Shown piece after piece: positions 7,655-14,613 of a DNA stretch of 18,062 nt. Below the pieces are notes generated by a model that did not search any database, was not told where the DNA came from, and was given only the letters and a program-made list of their open reading frames with translations. The position numbers were made by a program, and so were the translations under genes. The stretch comes from Spirochaetaceae bacterium (lineage in GTDB: Bacteria; Spirochaetota; Spirochaetia; B11-G9), in NCBI GenBank assembly GCA_030633365.1, contig DAOVSY010000014.1, positions 1 through 18,062 on the forward strand, in the 5' to 3' direction. Within the stretch, counting starts at the first letter, position 1; the number at the start of each line of letters is the position of its first letter.

Positions 7655-7969
7655 CTAAATCCTAAGCAGTATTTCAGCTTTTACATTTGAATCTTTAGAT
7701 TTTGGGTAAGCACGGATTTCCAGCCCCATTCCTATGTCCTCAAGATACTCTATTAATGTTGAAATTTTTATATCTTTACGGTTCTCAAGTTTAGAAACAG
7801 CAGTTTGGGTAAATGCTTTAAAATCAGACTGCTTAATACCTTGTCTTTCCCTTAAATCAGCTAACCGAATCGATAATATTTCACGTTCAGCAGTAATCCT
7901 GGCACGGTGTACGTGTTCCTCTTCCATTTGGTTTTCCATAGCACTAACAGCATTTTTAACAATTGCCAT
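7655..7969 (-). CDS. Antitoxin, HigA-like XRE-family DNA-binding protein
   Basis: This 104-residue antitoxin should neutralise the HigB-like toxin and repress the operon. Residues about 35-90 are an XRE helix-turn-helix: 'LRERQGIKQSDFKAFTQTAVSKLENRKDIKISTLIEYLEDIGMGLEI', with the 'TQTAVSKLENRKD' recognition-helix pattern typical of antitoxins coupled to Gp49-like toxins. The N-terminal 35 residues are charged and helical. The toxin stop and this start share one base (TAATG). A strong AGGGAGG ribosome site lies inside the end of the toxin gene (7977-7983), so the antitoxin should be made in excess of the toxin, whose own start has no such site. The order toxin-first is that of higBA. Confidence 0.85.
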   Translation of the reverse strand: MAIVKNAVSAMENQMEEEHVHRARITAEREILSIRLADLRERQGIKQSDFKAFTQTAVSKLENRKDIKISTLIEYLEDIGMGLEIRAYPKSKDSNVKAEILLRI

Positions 7970-8331
7970 TATGTTTCCTCCCTGTAACGATATTTCCTTA
8001 TCAATGTTTCAGCATCATCTATTAATTTTTTATAAAAGATCTTTTCATTTTTCCCTTTTTTATCACCACCTATCAATAGAAGTGCATTTCGATCTTCATC
8101 AAAATAATATGCAATTCTTATGACATGCAAAGGAGTTTTTATTCGGAGTTCCTTCAAGTTTTTTATACTGCATCCCTTAAGCGTATCAGCATAAGGTCGT
8201 TTTAATAGAGGACCGAACTCCTGAAGGAGTAAAGTTACAGATAATATAGCTTCCTGGGTACGATCATCCTGTCTTGAAAACCAAAAAAGATATTCCTCAG
8301 TTGAATTTATCCCCACATGAATTATACCCAT
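7969..8331 (-). CDS. Toxin, HigB/RelE-superfamily (phage Gp49-like)
   Basis: This 120-residue protein is a likely ribosome-dependent mRNA interferase by family. Visible family motifs are 'LLLQEFGPLLKRPYADTLKG' (35-54), 'NLKELRIKTP' (58-67), 'VIRIAYYFDEDRNALLLIGGDKKGKNEKIFYKKLIDDAETLI' (69-110); these match the 'GP.L.RPyaD.LkG...nLKELR...yRi.Y.fD..r..lLL.GGdK.g....fYk..i..A' pattern. The charged pair in 'KELR' and the 'GGDK' segment are intact, so it looks functional. The annotated ATG at 8329-8331 lacks a ribosome site, and a TATAAT lies inside codons 2-4. A GTG at codon 6 (8314-8316) is an alternative start for a leaderless message. It is first in the leftward toxin-antitoxin-ATPase set. Confidence 0.82.
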   Translation of the reverse strand: MGIIHVGINSTEEYLFWFSRQDDRTQEAILSVTLLLQEFGPLLKRPYADTLKGCSIKNLKELRIKTPLHVIRIAYYFDEDRNALLLIGGDKKGKNEKIFYKKLIDDAETLIRKYRYREET

Positions 8332-8350
8332 TGTAACAATATGAAGTCAA
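8321..8350 (-). promoter_or_regulatory. Candidate promoter of the toxin-antitoxin operon
   Basis: On the minus strand: TTGACT (8350-8345), an 18-base spacer, then TATAAT (8326-8321), the last lying inside the annotated toxin start. Transcription from it would begin near codon 6 (GTG). A second TATAAT at 8371-8366, with no good -35, would instead give a leader of about 28 bases that starts at the inverted repeat. I cannot decide between them. Confidence 0.42.
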
Positions 8351-8359
8351 GTTCATATT
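8338..8359. promoter_or_regulatory. Inverted repeat, likely antitoxin operator
   Basis: AATATGAA (8338-8345), six bases, then TTCATATT (8352-8359): perfect 8-bp arms with 14-bp centre spacing. It lies just before the toxin start and across the candidate -35 box, where autoregulating XRE antitoxins normally bind. Confidence 0.6.
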
Positions 8360-8369
8360 ATTGCTATTA

Positions 8370-8391
8370 TAATCATTAATTGTAATCATTA
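8370..8391. repeat. Direct repeat TAATCATTA x2 upstream of toxin gene
   Basis: TAATCATTA at 8370-8378 and again at 8383-8391, 13 bases apart. It lies upstream of the toxin promoter region and could be an accessory regulator site. The AT-rich sequence makes chance possible. Confidence 0.4.
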
Positions 8392-8486
8392 TTTACCTCT
8401 ATTACTATATATAGGGTAAATTGTGTTAGTGCTTCAGAATTTTGATTTTAATAAATTCGCAAATGAGGTAAAAAACTTGCTTCCTG

Positions 8487-8509
8487 CCTGTGGACAAACT
8501 GTCTCCAGG
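8487..8509. other. Imperfect hairpin in the 207-base toxin/NIF3-like intergenic region
   Basis: CCTG-TG-GACA, loop AAC, TGTC-TC-CAGG: two 4-bp stems separated by mismatches. It lies 28 bases past the stop of the leftward NIF3-like gene, and a T6 run (minus strand) follows at about 8470-8475, so it might be a poor terminator separating that gene from the toxin operon. I see nothing else clear in 8392-8486. Confidence 0.3.
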
Positions 8510-8537
8510 TAACAATGTTAACTGAAATTGACATGTA

Positions 8538-8861
8538 TCATTCCATATCATCCAAAGTCATAACATTAACAATATGATAGGCCGGAGTCTCGTATGGATG
8601 GGCTTTAAGCATTGCCTGGACAACCGCTTTTATGATGCTATCAGAACAGACAAGCTCCAGGCGAAACTCATCAACTTTTTCCAGTTTATTTATCTCTCCC
8701 AAAAAAGGGGAAGAACCTATTTCCGGTTTAAATTGCCCCTGTCCTTTCACCTGCCATGAACAGTGGCTGTAGCTCCCAATTTTTCCTGCACCTGCAGTAA
8801 AAGCAGCTGATTTTACTTTTTCCAGATTATTTCCCGGGACATAAATAACAAGCAAATACAT
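8538..8861 (-). CDS. Small stand-alone NIF3/YqfO-type protein (PII-like fold)
   Basis: This 107-residue protein matches the PII/CutA-like domain that is inserted in larger NIF3 (YqfO) proteins but also exists alone. Marks are 'MYLLVIYVPGNNLEKVKSAA', 'GAGKIGSYSHCSWQVKGQGQF' (the 'GaG.iGnY..C.f...G.G.F.P' loop), 'EFRLELVCSDSIIKAVVQAML' and 'AHPYETPAYHIV' (the near-invariant 'HPYEtPAy'). The biochemical role of this family is not known; a ligand- or metal-binding trimer is the usual suggestion. The open frame extends 43 codons further, but the start chosen here has GGAGGT seven bases upstream and begins exactly at the first beta strand. It is divergent from the NTPase gene, with 49 bases between the starts. 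Confidence 0.83.
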   Translation of the reverse strand: MYLLVIYVPGNNLEKVKSAAFTAGAGKIGSYSHCSWQVKGQGQFKPEIGSSPFLGEINKLEKVDEFRLELVCSDSIIKAVVQAMLKAHPYETPAYHIVNVMTLDDME

Positions 8862-8875
8862 TCTTAAACCTCCAA

Positions 8876-8904
8876 TTGTCAATAAACTGCTATGATAGTA
8901 ATAT
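8876..8904 (+). promoter_or_regulatory. Candidate promoter of the NTPase gene, leaderless spacing
   Basis: TTGTCA (8876-8881), a 17-base spacer, then TAATAT (8899-8904), with six bases before the ATG at 8911. An overlapping TATAAT (8902-8907) is a better hexamer but sits only three bases from the ATG. In either case there is no room for a ribosome site. Confidence 0.45.
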
Positions 8905-8910
8905 AATAAA

Positions 8911-9429
8911 ATGATATTTATAATAACAGGCTCCAGGGGTGTAGGAAAGACTACATGTCTGCTAAAGCTGATAGAAGAAAAGAAAATCAAAGGAACCTTC
9001 CCTTCAGGAATAATGACTCCTGCAATTTATAATGCAAATGGGAACAAGCTAGGATTTTATGCATTAAATGTGGCGACTAGTGAACAATGGGAACTGGGTA
9101 GAAGCGATAAACTTCTGGGAGGTCCATCCTATGGCCCTTTTTCATTTAATGAAGGAGGTTTTATCAGAGCAAATGAAATTCTAAAGAAGATATTGACCGA
9201 AGGTTCAGGAGATGTATTTTTAGATGAAATTGGACCTTTGGAACTTACAAAGGGTTATGGTTTTTACCCAGTCCTTGCTCCAATAAACAAATTTGATATA
9301 AATCGAAATCTATATCTGGTTATTAGACCTGAATTGATTGATGAGTTTCTTGGGAGATATCTTGCAGATAATGAGTATAGAATTATAGAAATTACAACTA
9401 ATAATAGAGATTATCTCAATTATTTATAA
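8911..9429 (+). CDS. THEP1-like nucleoside-triphosphatase (NTPase_1 family)
   Basis: This 172-residue P-loop NTPase hydrolyses nucleoside triphosphates with broad specificity in characterised relatives; its cellular role is not known. The Walker A loop is 'GSRGVGKTT' at 7-15, right at the N terminus. Walker B is 'VFLDEIGPLEL' at about 101-111, with the 'DEIGPLEL' form diagnostic of the family. The length matches the family (170-190). The first strand 'MIFIITG' leaves no room for another start, yet there is no Shine-Dalgarno site and a -10-like box lies 3-6 bases upstream, suggesting a leaderless message. The 3' end overlaps the convergent histidine kinase gene by 14 bases. It is divergent from the NIF3-like gene. 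Confidence 0.85.
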   Translation: MIFIITGSRGVGKTTCLLKLIEEKKIKGTFPSGIMTPAIYNANGNKLGFYALNVATSEQWELGRSDKLLGGPSYGPFSFNEGGFIRANEILKKILTEGSGDVFLDEIGPLELTKGYGFYPVLAPINKFDINRNLYLVIRPELIDEFLGRYLADNEYRIIEITTNNRDYLNYL

Positions 9430-11860
9430 AATATTTTTCCAATGTTTTTAGCAGTAATTTCTGATCCAGAGGTTTTGTAAGATATTCATCAAATCCAGCA
9501 TCTATACATTTTTCTCTGTCACCTTTCATGGCAAATGCAGTAATAGCAATAATGGGTATTACTGTTTTGTTATTTTTTTCCTCAATATCTCTAATTACAC
9601 TTACAGCATCCAGTCCATTTAAGTGGGGCATAGCAATATCCATTAAAATTGCATCTATTGATGGATCTGTTTTATAAATTGAAACAGCATCTCTACCATC
9701 CTGGGCTATGCGTATAGAATAACCCTTTTCAGTTAATAAATGATCAAGTAGTTTTTGATTACTTATCTCATCCTCTGCAATAAGAATCTTTTTTACACCC
9801 GTAGGGTTTTCATCAATAATGGAATTATCTTTTGTTGATTTATCAATATTTTCTAAGAGTTTAGAAGTGTAGGGGAGGGTAAAATAAAATGAAGAACCTT
9901 CTCCTTTTTGTGATTTAACACGAATATTACCACCCATAAGTTCAATAAGCTGTTTTGTAATTGTCAGACCCAGACCAGTCCCTCCATAATTACGGGTAGT
10001 ACTGGAGTCAACCTGTGAAAAAGGAATAAATAATTTGCTCACATTATGTTCTTCAATTCCAACACCACTGTCTCTTACATAAAATTCAAGAGTTTTATTG
10101 TTGATGAGGGAAACACCACACTCAATAAAACCAATTGATGTAAATTTTATTGCATTACTTATCAGATTATTTAGAACTTGTTTCAGACGATAAGGATCCC
10201 CTATAAGATTGCTATTGATATCTTTCGAAGTGCTGAATCGCAGATCTATTTCCTTTTTTTTGTCAGAGAGTAAAATCTTTGCAGAAGACATTACAGAATT
10301 CATTATCTGTTCCAGAGAGAATGTAATGCTTTCAATTTCAAGCTGCCCTGCTTCTATCTTTGAAAGATCAAGAATATCATTTATCAGAGAAAGTAATAGT
10401 TTTCCACTATCCAGCGAATAACCAAGATACTCTTTGTATTTATTCTGAAGATCATCATTTGCAATTGTCAGATCTAGAAACCCAATTATAGAGTTTAGAG
10501 GCGTTCTTATTTCATGGGACATATTGGCAAGAAACTGGGACTTTAGTTTATCTGCACTTTCAGCTTTTTGTTTTTCAATTTCAAGTTTTGTCAGTAATAA
10601 TTTCTTCTCTGTAATATCCAGACTATATTCAATCATGCTTACAATCCTGCCGCTTCCATCAAATACAGGATATCCATGGACTTCAACATGAATGGGGTTA
10701 CCGCTATCATCATAATGGATATGTTCCATTATGGTTGGTTGTTCTGTTTTTTTTACTTCTATAAGAGGACATTGATGTTCGTCACTATTACATGGTTCAT
10801 TTTTATTATGTGTAGTTTTATGACAGGTTGAACCATACCAGTTACCAAATTTTGATGTTGCAGAATTAGCAAATTGAATTTTATAGTTATTTATATCTAC
10901 CATATAGAATGGGTGAGGCAGAGACTCAATTGCTGTTGACAGTAGATCTTTCTGTTTTTGTGTCTCTATTTCCAGATCTCTCCTGTCAAGGGCTATTTGA
11001 ACTATTTTTGCAAGGGTGGAAAGTTCTTCAATTTTATTAGTATAACATCCTTTGGAAGATTCCTCTTTATACAATCCAAAAAATCCGGATAGAGTATCAG
11101 TGACATTAAGAAGAGGGATAATTAAAAGTGATCTGATTCCTGCAGATTCCAGAAGCATTTTTTCTTCTGAAGCTCCGTTATTAAGATCTGAAAGATTTCC
11201 TATTTCAACTGCCTTACCTTGTTTTAGCCTGTCTTCCCAAAAGGGATAAATTTCAGGTGGAATACGTTTTATATTTTCTTTACCGTTTCTGTACCAGTTG
11301 TGGGTATTTTCAATTTCTTTATTATCCTGATTTATTTTTGAAAGGCATATTCTGTCTGCGCCACAGGAAGTTCCAATTATTTGAAGAATTTCATCAATTG
11401 ATTTATCAAAATTATCTGCTGAAACTAAAAGGGAGGATATTTCAGAAATAACTAATTTCTGTTTTATTAAGTCTTCCTGTTCCAGTTTAGCTTTTTTCCG
11501 ATCTGAAATATCTCTGGCAATACTAAGTACTGCAGGTTTATTACTAATCTCAATTGTACTGGAACTGATTTCTACTGGAATAACTCTGCCATTGCGATCC
11601 ATCTGAGCTGATTCAAATACCAATTCGCCATTTTTTTTAATAGCTGCTGCTCTTTCCGGAATATATTTTGCAAATTCCGGAGAGTCGATATCCTTAATTT
11701 TCATTTTCAGCATCTCATCCCTGGAATAACCAAGGCTTTTACATGCGGCAGAATTTACGTCAAGAATATTCATGTCAAAATCATGAATAAAAACGGCATC
11801 TCTAAGTTTGTCAAAAATTAATTTGTAATCTAATTCTCTCTTTAATTTTGATTCCACCAT
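9416..11860 (-). CDS. Soluble hybrid sensor histidine kinase (PAS-GAF-PAS-HisKA-HATPase-REC)
   Basis: This 814-residue protein has no membrane segment, so it senses a cytoplasmic signal. Residues 12-122 are a PAS domain. Residues 135-292 look like GAF. Residues 305-420 are a second PAS domain with a Cys/His cluster (C346, H347, H351, C357, C364). A coiled helix (420-445) leads to HisKA 'LANMSHEIRTPLNSIIGF', with H449 as the phosphorylated histidine. The ATPase has 'NLISNAIKFT' (565-574), 'DSGVGI' (597-602) and 'GGTGLGLTI' (626-634). The receiver (690-812) is complete, with 'AEDE' (695-698), D741 as acceptor, 'ITAF' and K796 in 'LTKPL'. No output domain exists, so phosphate should pass to a separate Hpt or partner. 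The start lacks a ribosome site; an extended -10 box ends eight bases before the ATG. It is single-gene and convergent on the NTPase gene. Confidence 0.93.
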   Translation of the reverse strand: MVESKLKRELDYKLIFDKLRDAVFIHDFDMNILDVNSAACKSLGYSRDEMLKMKIKDIDSPEFAKYIPERAAAIKKNGELVFESAQMDRNGRVIPVEISSSTIEISNKPAVLSIARDISDRKKAKLEQEDLIKQKLVISEISSLLVSADNFDKSIDEILQIIGTSCGADRICLSKINQDNKEIENTHNWYRNGKENIKRIPPEIYPFWEDRLKQGKAVEIGNLSDLNNGASEEKMLLESAGIRSLLIIPLLNVTDTLSGFFGLYKEESSKGCYTNKIEELSTLAKIVQIALDRRDLEIETQKQKDLLSTAIESLPHPFYMVDINNYKIQFANSATSKFGNWYGSTCHKTTHNKNEPCNSDEHQCPLIEVKKTEQPTIMEHIHYDDSGNPIHVEVHGYPVFDGSGRIVSMIEYSLDITEKKLLLTKLEIEKQKAESADKLKSQFLANMSHEIRTPLNSIIGFLDLTIANDDLQNKYKEYLGYSLDSGKLLLSLINDILDLSKIEAGQLEIESITFSLEQIMNSVMSSAKILLSDKKKEIDLRFSTSKDINSNLIGDPYRLKQVLNNLISNAIKFTSIGFIECGVSLINNKTLEFYVRDSGVGIEEHNVSKLFIPFSQVDSSTTRNYGGTGLGLTITKQLIELMGGNIRVKSQKGEGSSFYFTLPYTSKLLENIDKSTKDNSIIDENPTGVKKILIAEDEISNQKLLDHLLTEKGYSIRIAQDGRDAVSIYKTDPSIDAILMDIAMPHLNGLDAVSVIRDIEEKNNKTVIPIIAITAFAMKGDREKCIDAGFDEYLTKPLDQKLLLKTLEKYFINN

Positions 11861-11867
11861 AGATTGT

Positions 11868-11895
11868 ATTATAACATATAATCTTATTCTGTCTA
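11868..11895 (-). promoter_or_regulatory. Promoter of the hybrid kinase gene, leaderless spacing
   Basis: Minus strand: TAGACA (11895-11890), a 16-base spacer ending in TGT, then TATAAT (11873-11868): a perfect extended -10. Seven bases separate it from the ATG at 11860, so transcription should begin at or one base before the A of the start codon. Confidence 0.65.
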
Positions 11896-11911
11896 TTGCT
11901 TACTAATAAAA

Positions 11912-11944
11912 TCAACAATTATGAAGGCTTATTAGAATTGTTGA
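11912..11944 (-). terminator. Likely terminator after psuG
   Basis: TCAACAATT and AATTGTTGA are perfect 9-bp arms around a 15-base loop. On the minus strand the hairpin is followed by TTTTATTAG, a fair T tract. It lies 25 bases past the psuG stop and 51 bases before the hybrid kinase start. The stem is AT-rich, so the strength may be low. Confidence 0.5.
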
Positions 11945-11969
11945 ATTAATTTTTAATAATTGAAAAATA

Positions 11970-12884
11970 TCATTGTTTTGCATACTCAATAGCAATTTGT
12001 ACAGCTAGTCTTACATTGTTATAAACCAGTTCTTTATTGGCAAAAAGGCTTTTATCTCCAGTTTTATTATGAAGTCTTGCCAATACATAAGGAGTAATAC
12101 CCTTGCCTTTTACACCTTCTTTTTCAGCAGATTCAACAGCTTCATCAATTACAGCAGTAATGTATTTTTTGTCCATTTCAAATTCTTCCGGAATAGGGTT
12201 TGCAATAACCATTCCGCCTTTTAGGCCAAGATCCCATTTTACTTTTAAAGCACGTGCAATTTCTTCCGGTTTATCAACTCTGTAATCTACCTTATAACCA
12301 CTTTCTCTGGTGTAAAAAGCCGGAAAGTTTTCTGTACCATAACCCAGTACAGGGACACCATGGGTTTCCAGGTATTCCAGGGTAAGTCCAATGTCCAGTA
12401 TAGATTTTGCTCCTGCACACACAACCCCCACATTTGTTCCGGCGAGTTCCTGAAGATCTGCAGATACATCCATTGTTGTTTGACCGTTTCTGTGTACACC
12501 GCCAATTCCACCGGTTGCAAAAACCCGTATTCCTGCAAGATCTGCACATAACATTGTAGTTGCTACAGTTGTAGCCCCATCAATACCTTTACTAAGAATC
12601 ATTGCCATATCACGACGACTTGCTTTTGTAATTCCGGAATCCTTCCCCATATGATCAAGATCATTTTCTGTAAGGCCAATTTTTATTCTGCCATTAATAA
12701 TAGCAATAGTGGCAGGAATACCACCAGCTTCTCTTATAATTGATTCAGAACGCTTTGCGCTAACTATATTTTCAGGGTAGGGCATCCCATGTGAAATTAT
12801 TGTAGATTCCAGTGCTACAATAGGTGTATTGTCAGCCAGAGCATCTTTTACTTCTTCTTTTATATCAAGGTATTCATTTATCAT
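11970..12884 (-). CDS. psuG: Pseudouridine-5'-phosphate glycosidase
   Basis: PsuG splits the C-C glycosidic bond of pseudouridine 5'-phosphate to give uracil and ribose 5-phosphate. The 304-residue protein is close to the E. coli enzyme (312). It starts with the family hallmark 'PIVALESTIISHGMPYPENI' (21-40), followed by 'ATGGIGGVHR' (123-132) and 'CAGAKSILDIGLTLEYLET' (156-174). By comparison with the E. coli numbering as I remember it (offset of six), the key residues are all present: E25, K87, H131, D143 (metal) and K160 (the lysine that forms the covalent adduct). The start shares one base with the psuK stop (TAATG), with AGGAGAG about ten bases upstream. It is last in the leftward operon and is followed by a hairpin terminator. 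The related indigoidine-cluster IndA has the same fold, but the adjacent kinase decides for psuG. Confidence 0.93.
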   Translation of the reverse strand: MINEYLDIKEEVKDALADNTPIVALESTIISHGMPYPENIVSAKRSESIIREAGGIPATIAIINGRIKIGLTENDLDHMGKDSGITKASRRDMAMILSKGIDGATTVATTMLCADLAGIRVFATGGIGGVHRNGQTTMDVSADLQELAGTNVGVVCAGAKSILDIGLTLEYLETHGVPVLGYGTENFPAFYTRESGYKVDYRVDKPEEIARALKVKWDLGLKGGMVIANPIPEEFEMDKKYITAVIDEAVESAEKEGVKGKGITPYVLARLHNKTGDKSLFANKELVYNNVRLAVQIAIEYAKQ

Positions 12885-13810
12885 TAAAACTTCTCTCCTG
12901 TAATGTGTTCAATATATTTAAAATTAATTTTGGAATTTACTGTATTTTCACCTGCCAATGCCGCTAATGAAACACCCAAGGCAAAACGGACAATTTTTTT
13001 AGTGTCGTAGTTCTTGAGGCTTCCATACACCAAACCGGCCATGAAAGCATCACCTGCTCCGGTTGCATTTTTTATTTCAGCTTCAGCAGGCTTATAATTT
13101 CCATATGTTTGTGAATCCCTGTAAAAAACACCTTCTTTTCCAAGGGTAATAAAAACTCTTTTTACTCCCAGATCTATAAACCAAAGGGAGGTTTTCTCTA
13201 AATCAGACTTATTACTAATTTTTATATCAGATAAAAATTCGGCTTCAAGTTTATTCATTTTAAGAGTATGTATTTTACCCATAAGAGTTTTTAATGATTT
13301 TGCTTTTCCAACTGATACAGGATCAACATAGATTTGTTTATCAGCAAAATTACTTAAAATATAATCCATTTGTTCTATGCCAAGACAGGTATCAAATACA
13401 ATTGAATGTGCATTTTTTAATATTTCATATCTGCTTTCTAAAAACTTTATAGTGATATTATCTGAGATTGTCATATCAGATAATGCAAGAGCCATATCTC
13501 TTGAATCGTCCATAATTGCTAAATATACAGAAGATACTGCATTGGGTACTATAAGTGAGTAATCCGAACCTATACCACAGTTTTTGCAGCTTTCCAGAAT
13601 TAGTGAACCATTGGGGTCGTCTCCTAAAGCAGATATTAGTTCTGTCATTATTCCCAGTCTGGCCAGATTTTCAGCAATATTTCTGCTGACTCCACCAGGA
13701 CAGAACTCAATTCTTCCCGGGTTTGAATCTCTTTGAATAATTGGATTGCTTGAAAATCCCTGTATGTCTATATTTGCTGCCCCTATAAGGACCACGTATT
13801 TTTTTGTCAT
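12884..13810 (-). CDS. psuK: Pseudouridine kinase (PfkB family)
   Basis: PsuK phosphorylates pseudouridine at the 5' position, giving the substrate of PsuG. With the ATG chosen here the protein has 308 residues, close to E. coli PsuK. Motifs are 'VVLIGAANIDIQG' at the N terminus, 'GRIEFCPGGVSRNIAENLARLG' (the first PfkB signature in its PsuK form), 'ALGDDPNG', and 'NATGAGDAFMAGLVYG' near the C terminus, with the catalytic Asp and anion-hole glycines. The open frame extends 12 codons upstream to a GTG that overlaps the ABC ATPase gene, but those codons (ALKTYLCYIYP) lie before the first strand. Neither start has a ribosome site. A TGTTATATA extended -10 lies six bases before the ATG, so psuKG may have its own leaderless promoter besides read-through from the transporter genes. 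Confidence 0.88.
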   Translation of the reverse strand: MTKKYVVLIGAANIDIQGFSSNPIIQRDSNPGRIEFCPGGVSRNIAENLARLGIMTELISALGDDPNGSLILESCKNCGIGSDYSLIVPNAVSSVYLAIMDDSRDMALALSDMTISDNITIKFLESRYEILKNAHSIVFDTCLGIEQMDYILSNFADKQIYVDPVSVGKAKSLKTLMGKIHTLKMNKLEAEFLSDIKISNKSDLEKTSLWFIDLGVKRVFITLGKEGVFYRDSQTYGNYKPAEAEIKNATGAGDAFMAGLVYGSLKNYDTKKIVRFALGVSLAALAGENTVNSKINFKYIEHITGEKF

Positions 13811-13816
13811 TGGGTA

Positions 13817-13825
13817 TATATAACA
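13817..13825 (-). promoter_or_regulatory. Extended -10 element before psuK, leaderless spacing
   Basis: Minus strand TGT-TATATA, then TACCCA and the ATG of psuK. The -35 region is weak (GTGGCA at an 18-base spacer), which an extended -10 can tolerate. It lies in the 26 bases between the ABC ATPase stop and psuK. Confidence 0.45.
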
Positions 13826-13836
13826 TAAATATGTTT

Positions 13837-14613
13837 TCAATGCCACAGAACAATTTTTTTCCCATCATAATCAGCTACTTTTACAGGAACTCCATAAATT
13901 CGGCTAAGTGATTCACTGGTTAAAACTTTATCCGAATTACCATGCTCAATTTTATTGTTATTTCCCATTAATATCATGTAATTACTTATTGCTGCAGCGA
14001 CTTCCGGTTCATGACTGGTAAAAAGTATTGTTACTCCATCTTTTTTAAGGGATCTAAGAACTTCAATTAATCTAATTTTATTGGCAAGATCAAGATTACT
14101 CATAGGTTCATCCAAAAGCAGAATTCGTGGTTCCTGAGCCAGAGATCTTGCAACAAGGACAAGCTGTTTTTCTCCTCCGCTTAAGTGTGTCACCGGACGA
14201 TCTGCAAGTTGTTTAAGACCAACTTTTTCAAGAGAGATTAATGCTGCTTCATAATCTTTCTTCCCTGGAGATTCCAGGGAATGCAGGTGGGGTGTCCGGC
14301 CAAGGAGTACATATTCTAAAAGTGAATATTCAAATGTTATATGTTCGTCCTGTGGAACTAATCCTATGAGTCTACCCATCTCTCTTCTTGAATACTCTTC
14401 AAGTTTTTTACCTTCTAGGTAGATAATCCCTTTATCAGCTTTAATCCATCCCAGAATTAAATGAAGGAGAGTTGTTTTTCCAATTCCATTTGGTCCTAAT
14501 ATGGCTGTAATATCACCTTTTTGAACTTCCATGGATAAAGTCCTTAAGACATGATTATTATCGGAACTATAGGTAAAGCTGATATTATCCAGTTTAATTA
14601 GAGAATTGCTCAT
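13837..14613 (-). CDS. ABC transporter ATPase, FecE/BtuD type
   Basis: This 258-residue cytoplasmic ATPase powers the FecCD-type permease encoded just upstream. In order: Walker A 'GPNGIGKTT' (40-48), Q-loop 'LVPQDE' (85-90), ABC signature 'LSGGEKQ' (144-150), Walker B 'ILLLDEPMSNLD' (164-175) and switch histidine 'FTSHEP' (H201). All the catalytic residues are present. The gap between Walker A and signature and the 'EYVLLGRTPHL' segment are typical of siderophore, haem and B12 importers. The ATG overlaps the permease TGA by four bases (ATGA), so translation is coupled. psuK follows 26 bases later. The substrate is not shown by this subunit. Confidence 0.92.
   Translation of the reverse strand: MSNSLIKLDNISFTYSSDNNHVLRTLSMEVQKGDITAILGPNGIGKTTLLHLILGWIKADKGIIYLEGKKLEEYSRREMGRLIGLVPQDEHITFEYSLLEYVLLGRTPHLHSLESPGKKDYEAALISLEKVGLKQLADRPVTHLSGGEKQLVLVARSLAQEPRILLLDEPMSNLDLANKIRLIEVLRSLKKDGVTILFTSHEPEVAAAISNYMILMGNNNKIEHGNSDKVLTSESLSRIYGVPVKVADYDGKKIVLWH

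Noticed and set aside
8527..8540. TTGACATGT resembling half of the sugar-regulator operator
   Set aside because: The second half (ATCA) does not match the consensus, and it lies at the 3' end of the NIF3-like gene, not at a promoter.
8862..8990. A 43-codon upstream extension of the NIF3-like frame
   Set aside because: It runs back through the divergent NTPase start, has no ribosome site, and the GGAGGT-supported ATG at 8861 matches the family's N terminus.
12287..12549. Two minus-strand frames of 85-86 codons inside psuG
   Set aside because: They are out-of-frame shadows of an intact psuG whose active-site residues are all in the main frame; no frameshift is needed.
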